Shown here in pieces: positions 5,538 to 8,458 of a stretch of DNA of 8,458 nt. The position numbers and the translations under genes were made by a program. How positions within the stretch are numbered: position 1 is the stretch's first letter; each line of letters starts with the position of its first letter. The stretch comes from Aquisalimonas sp. (GTDB lineage: Bacteria > Pseudomonadota > Gammaproteobacteria > Nitrococcales > Aquisalimonadaceae), in NCBI GenBank assembly GCA_007133445.1, contig SLMR01000401.1, positions 1 to 8,458 of the forward strand, in the 5' to 3' direction. The notes beneath the pieces were generated by a model. That model was not told the DNA's origin and did not search any database. It worked only from the letters and a program-made list of their open reading frames with translations.

Positions 5538-5642
5538 TCGGGCCGAACCGTTGTAACCACACAACAGGCCCGAAGCGGTTTCGGGTGGCGACACCCACCG
5601 GGCCGTGTGGGGGGCCCGGCGGCGGAGCGGGACAGCTCTGTC
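5538..5642 (+). promoter_or_regulatory. structured 5' leader of the porin mRNA
   Basis: Consecutive stems: TCGGGCC (5538-5544) with GGCCCGA (5567-5573), enclosing GTTGT/ACAAC (5550-5554, 5561-5565); GGGTG (5583-5587) with CACCC (5592-5596) closing a GCGA tetraloop; CCGGGCC (5598-5604) with GGCCCGG (5613-5619); and GACA/TGTC (5631-5634, 5639-5642). An alternative pairs CCGAACCG (5543-5550) with CGGTTTCGG (5576-5584), which excludes the first stem. No T-run follows, so it would act on stability or translation rather than as a terminator. Not matched to any known riboswitch. Confidence 0.45.
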
Positions 5643-5692
5643 GAGGAGCCCACAAGCAGTCGCAAACGAAAAATCTCAAGGGGAATGCATCC

Positions 5693-6937
5693 ATGAAAAA
5701 GGTAACTTCAGCTCTGGCACTCGCTGCCCTGGTGGGCACGCCCGCTGCCGCCATGGCCAATGTGGAATTTGGTGGTGACTACGACGCATCCTACTTCAAC
5801 GTGCAGGGTCCGGCGGACCGTGACACCGGCGTGAACCAGCGCATCCGTCTGCAGTCGTCTTTCGAGTCGGACGGTGGCGTGGAAGTGCACACGCGTCTGA
5901 ACCTGATGAATGATCGCTGGACCGGTGACGCCAGTGGCACCAACCCAGACGCCGCCCCCTTCACCACGGGCGGTCGCGGTCATCGCACGACTCAGTTGGA
6001 CTACGGGTACGTCAGCCTGCCCACCCAGATCGGTCAGGTGAACATCGGCCGCCAGATGGCCAACTGGAACCCCAGCGGCCTCACGACCACCGATGATCGT
6101 CGTGACCGGATCTCCCTGGTCTCTCCGCTGGGCGGCGGTCACACCGGTATTGCCCTTTACGACCAGCGCCAATCCGTGTCCACCGATGACCGCAGTGATG
6201 ACGGCTACTTGGTTGGTGCTGCACTGTTGGGCCCGCTGGCTGAAGGCGTGAACTATGGCCTGTTGCTGGTTCAGTTCGAGACAAGTGCCTCGGGCGGCGG
6301 CGACAACAACTACGGGCTCCGAGGCGCCACGCTGGTATCCCCGTACATCCAAGGGGAAGCTGGGGACTTCAACTACGAAGTAGGCATGCACTACCTGGGG
6401 CAGGGTCGCGCTTTGTATGAAGAGGACACCTTCGCCGCCTACGTCAAGGGTGGTTTCCAGATGACGCCGGAATTCCTGCTGGAAGGGCAGGTGTTCCACG
6501 CCGCTGATGGTGCGCTGATCGCAGGTGGCTACGACACCTTCTCCAGCCTGATCAACAACAGCCCGGATCACGATCAGTCCGCCACAGCTATCGCGGGTCT
6601 TAACCTTAGCGGGCTTGCGCTGCCCGCCTTCGATCAAGACGGCGAGCCGGTCCAGGTCGGAGGCACCGAGGCACAGGACGGCGTCGAGCGTACGCTGGTC
6701 GCGGTCCGCGGTACTTACCAGATGATGGACTGGACCTTCAAGGGCGCTGCCGGCTGGGTGAACTATGATGATGCCGACCTCGGCCCGGATGAAGACGTGG
6801 TCTTTGCCGACCTGCAGGCACACTTCGCCCTGACCGATTCCACCACCGTCTACGGCACAGCCGGCTTCGCGGACGCCGAGGACTACCTCGGTCGGGACGT
6901 GTTCGCCACCAGCCTGAACGTCAACGTCCAGTTCTAA
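5693..6937 (+). CDS. porin-like outer-membrane beta-barrel protein
   Basis: Predicted outer-membrane channel for small solutes, 414 residues. Residues 1-22 are a clear signal peptide (MKK, hydrophobic ALALAALVG, then AMA before the cut). The mature protein opens NVEFGGDYDASYF and is a run of alternating, Gly- and aromatic-rich strands. Examples are TQLDYGYVSLPTQIGQVNIGRQ, a porin-type stretch with the conserved G-R, and the end LNVNVQF, whose final Phe is the BamA recognition signal. Loops are rich in Asp and Thr, consistent with a saline habitat. The GTG at 5519 would add 58 residues, but ATG 5693 is chosen because it starts the signal peptide and has AAGGGG at 5678-5683. Codon use is less GC-biased than its neighbours (more GGT, CGT, GTT), fitting high expression. 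It is probably monocistronic, with its own promoter and a strong terminator. Substrate preference is unknown. Confidence 0.88.
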   Translation: MKKVTSALALAALVGTPAAAMANVEFGGDYDASYFNVQGPADRDTGVNQRIRLQSSFESDGGVEVHTRLNLMNDRWTGDASGTNPDAAPFTTGGRGHRTTQLDYGYVSLPTQIGQVNIGRQMANWNPSGLTTTDDRRDRISLVSPLGGGHTGIALYDQRQSVSTDDRSDDGYLVGAALLGPLAEGVNYGLLLVQFETSASGGGDNNYGLRGATLVSPYIQGEAGDFNYEVGMHYLGQGRALYEEDTFAAYVKGGFQMTPEFLLEGQVFHAADGALIAGGYDTFSSLINNSPDHDQSATAIAGLNLSGLALPAFDQDGEPVQVGGTEAQDGVERTLVAVRGTYQMMDWTFKGAAGWVNYDDADLGPDEDVVFADLQAHFALTDSTTVYGTAGFADAEDYLGRDVFATSLNVNVQF

Positions 6938-6962
6938 GGACAGTGACAGCTCGACGGACCAC

Positions 6963-6992
6963 AAAAGGGCGCCTTCGGGCGCCCTTTTTTTT
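6963..6992 (+). terminator. intrinsic terminator after the porin
   Basis: AGGGCGCC (6966-6973), TTCG tetraloop, GGCGCCCT (6978-6985) and a run of eight T (6985-6992); upstream A residues extend the stem with the T-run. It is 25 bases after the porin stop codon and is a textbook Rho-independent terminator. Confidence 0.95.
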
Positions 6993-7007
6993 CGCCAGGA
7001 TGCCGAC

Positions 7008-7634
7008 ATGGCCTTTGGACCACACCCATTCAGCGGACTGCTGCTCGTACTTGCGGCGACCCTTGCCGGCACCGCCCATGCCGGCGACTGGTCCGGCCCC
7101 TACGCCGGGCTCGGCGGCGGCTACCAGAGCAGCACCCTGGACGGTGACGTCCGCCTGGGCGACGACAGCCTGGACCTGGACATGGGGACATCCGGCGCAC
7201 TGCTCAGCGGCTATGGCGGCTATGGCTGGAGCCGGGGCAGCCTGTACCTGGGCGGCGAAGCCTCCTACGGCTTCAGCACTGCACGGGGCACCCTCCGCCT
7301 GGATGGCCGCGAGGTCGACTACCGGGCCCGGGACACCCTGGGCATCTCCGGCGTCATGGGCGGACTGCTGAACCCGGACACGCTGCTCTACGGCCGCGCC
7401 GGCTATCAGCATCGCCGCAGCGATGTCACCCTGTCCGGCGTCCGGGACCGGGACTGGACCGACGGCCTGCGCCTTGGCGCCGGCGCCGAACTCCGGCTGT
7501 GGGAACGCGGCAGCGTTCGGCTGGAGTACAGCCACATCTGGAACGAAGAGCGCCGCGCCCGGGACGGCGACGACGAGGTGGACTTCCGCGCCCGGGAATC
7601 CTGGTTCGAGGCGGGCGGCATCCTGCGCTTCTGA
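7008..7634 (+). CDS. small outer-membrane beta-barrel protein
   Basis: A 208-residue protein resembling the OmpA-like/Omp25-type eight-strand barrels (outer-membrane beta-barrel domain). Signal peptide 1-25 ends AHA, and the mature start GDWSGPYAGLGGGYQ matches the W-x-G-x-Y-x-G opening common in that family. Alternating strands follow, such as SLYLGGEASYGF, LLYGRAGYQHRR and GSVRLEYSHIW, and the chain ends in Phe (GILRF). There is no periplasmic OmpA C-terminal domain, so it is not a peptidoglycan anchor. The ribosome site AGGA (6997-7000) is seven bases before ATG. The start is only 15 bases after the T-run of the porin terminator, so it depends on read-through or a promoter hidden in the porin 3' end. 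The lipoprotein gene follows 69 nt downstream. Role unknown. Confidence 0.82.
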   Translation: MAFGPHPFSGLLLVLAATLAGTAHAGDWSGPYAGLGGGYQSSTLDGDVRLGDDSLDLDMGTSGALLSGYGGYGWSRGSLYLGGEASYGFSTARGTLRLDGREVDYRARDTLGISGVMGGLLNPDTLLYGRAGYQHRRSDVTLSGVRDRDWTDGLRLGAGAELRLWERGSVRLEYSHIWNEERRARDGDDEVDFRARESWFEAGGILRF

Positions 7635-7703
7635 ACATTGCCTCCCGCCCCACGGCGTCCTATCCTCCTCTCCCTGACGCCGCATCCACGAACGGAGCAA
7701 GCA

Positions 7704-8458
7704 ATGACGCACCGCCCGCTACTGACCGCCGGCCTTCTTGCCCTGAGCACTGCGTTTCTCGGCGCCTGCGCCACCGAAAACGGCCTGACCGACGAGGAGC
7801 GCGACCGCTACCGGGAGGCGTTCGGCCAGCAGCACGAGGACTGGTCCGACCGCCCCAGCCTGTTCCGGGACCTTTTCGGACGGGACGCGGATGACGAAGC
7901 GGCCGACGACGAGCGCATCGCCCAACTGGAAGAGGCCCTGCGGGAACTGGAGGAGGAGCGCAGCGAACGCACCGAAGGCCGCGAGCGTGTCGCAACCGAC
8001 ACCCCGCGCCAGCGCATCGGCGTACTGCTGGAGGGTGAAACCAATGCCCTGGCAAGCGCCCTGCGCGCCGTGGAGGCGGACCACCCCATCGTGCTCATGG
8101 ATGACCAGACCACCCGTGACGCGCTGACGGACGCCGGCTGCGAAGCCGACGACCCCGCCGACTGCGCCGACGGGCTCGCCCTCTATCCGGGTCTGCGCGC
8201 CGTGCTGCGCGTCCGGGCAGACGGCCGCGAGGTCACCTGGTCGAGCTACGATGTGGCCCTGGACCACGGCCACACGGAGCGCGTCAGCGAGCTCCCCGAG
8301 GCGGACGGCAGCATCCCGGAGGGCGCCTGGCGCACCTTCGCCGACCAGGCGCTGATCGCGGTGGTGGACCGCATCGACACCGCCCCGTGGCACACCCGCG
8401 CCTTCGCCGAGGAAGGTGACGGCTGGGCCATCAGCGCCGGCCGCGACTCCGGCCTGGA
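7704..8458 (+). CDS. acidic lipoprotein, CsgG/LpoB/FlgT-like (partial, runs off right edge)
   Basis: Open for 251 codons to the window edge. The N-terminus is a lipoprotein signal with lipobox LGAC, so Cys22 would be acylated; the next residues are Ala and Thr rather than Asp, favouring transfer to the outer membrane. Residues 60-95 form a highly charged helix (DDEAADDERIAQLEEALREL), a probable coiled coil. From 101 a globular part begins PRQRIGVLLEGETNALASAL and carries a Cys146/Cys154 pair (CEADDPADC) that could be a disulphide. At the edge, WAISAGRDSGL (241-251) resembles the repeat in FlgT/CsgG-like proteins that usually continues into a Gly-Asp turn. I infer a distant relation to the LpoB/CsgG group, but this is weak. 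GGAG at 7694-7697 lies six bases before the ATG. It follows the barrel gene by 69 nt on the same strand and may be co-transcribed. Confidence 0.8.
   Translation, partial: MTHRPLLTAGLLALSTAFLGACATENGLTDEERDRYREAFGQQHEDWSDRPSLFRDLFGRDADDEAADDERIAQLEEALRELEEERSERTEGRERVATDTPRQRIGVLLEGETNALASALRAVEADHPIVLMDDQTTRDALTDAGCEADDPADCADGLALYPGLRAVLRVRADGREVTWSSYDVALDHGHTERVSELPEADGSIPEGAWRTFADQALIAVVDRIDTAPWHTRAFAEEGDGWAISAGRDSGL

Larger units (their letters stand above)
4976..5692. other. 717-base noncoding interval
   Basis: No convincing protein gene lies between DUF2905 and the porin. From left to right it holds three palindromic repeats (to 5162), an imperfect tandem pair (5063-5123), an A/C-rich G-poor stretch (5163-5256), a candidate promoter (5238-5265), small inverted repeats near 5270-5316, a possible micro-ORF (5431-5448), an AT-rich zone (about 5436-5530) and a hairpin-rich leader (5538-5642). 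Open frames here lack ribosome sites and have low-complexity His/Pro/Thr-rich translations. Confidence 0.7.

Noticed and set aside
5519..5692. N-terminal extension of the porin from GTG 5519
   Set aside because: It would bury the signal peptide behind 58 residues translated from hairpin-forming leader sequence and lacks a ribosome site.
5708..7072. A 454-codon open frame on the minus strand across the porin
   Set aside because: It lies fully antisense to a well-supported porin with signal peptide and terminal Phe, crosses its terminator, and shows no domain or ribosome site.

Overview
The window is GC-rich, densely coding DNA from a Gram-negative bacterium. Two signal-peptide-bearing outer-membrane beta-barrel proteins that end in Phe and a lipobox protein establish the Gram-negative envelope. 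Strong GGAGG-type ribosome sites, high GC and the Asp/Glu-rich exported proteins suggest a gammaproteobacterium, perhaps a halophilic Ectothiorhodospiraceae-like lineage. That placement is inference, since no rRNA or marker gene is present. I see no tRNA, rRNA, CRISPR array, insertion sequence or prophage gene.

Left part (1-2070, minus strand): a FAD-binding dehydrogenase of the KstD/fumarate-reductase flavoprotein type runs off the left edge. It is preceded 51 nt upstream by a small nucleoside 2-deoxyribosyltransferase-family protein, so the two may be co-transcribed leftward. Divergent from them is a soluble PAS-GGDEF diguanylate cyclase (2071-3102, +) with intact active and inhibitory sites. 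It converges on a DUF2452 protein (3130-3696, -), and one long hairpin covers both stop codons.

Centre (3697-5692): divergent from DUF2452 is an SMP-30/gluconolactonase-like beta-propeller followed after 17 nt by a 65-residue DUF2905 membrane protein, a likely two-gene operon. Then come about 715 bases without a convincing gene. They hold three copies of a palindromic repeat (the first overlapping the DUF2905 stop codon), an imperfect tandem pair, an A/C-rich G-poor stretch, a candidate promoter, a possible micro-ORF and a hairpin-rich leader before the next gene.

Right part (5693-8458, plus strand): a 414-residue porin-like outer-membrane protein ends in a strong intrinsic terminator. Fifteen bases after it starts a 208-residue small beta-barrel protein, and 69 nt later an acidic lipoprotein that runs off the right edge. 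This half is an envelope gene cluster: a general diffusion-type channel, probably abundant, plus a small barrel and a lipoprotein possibly made together.

No single new multi-gene system is evident. The least explained DNA is the noncoding block 4972-5692, and the least understood proteins are DUF2452, DUF2905 and the C-terminally truncated lipoprotein.
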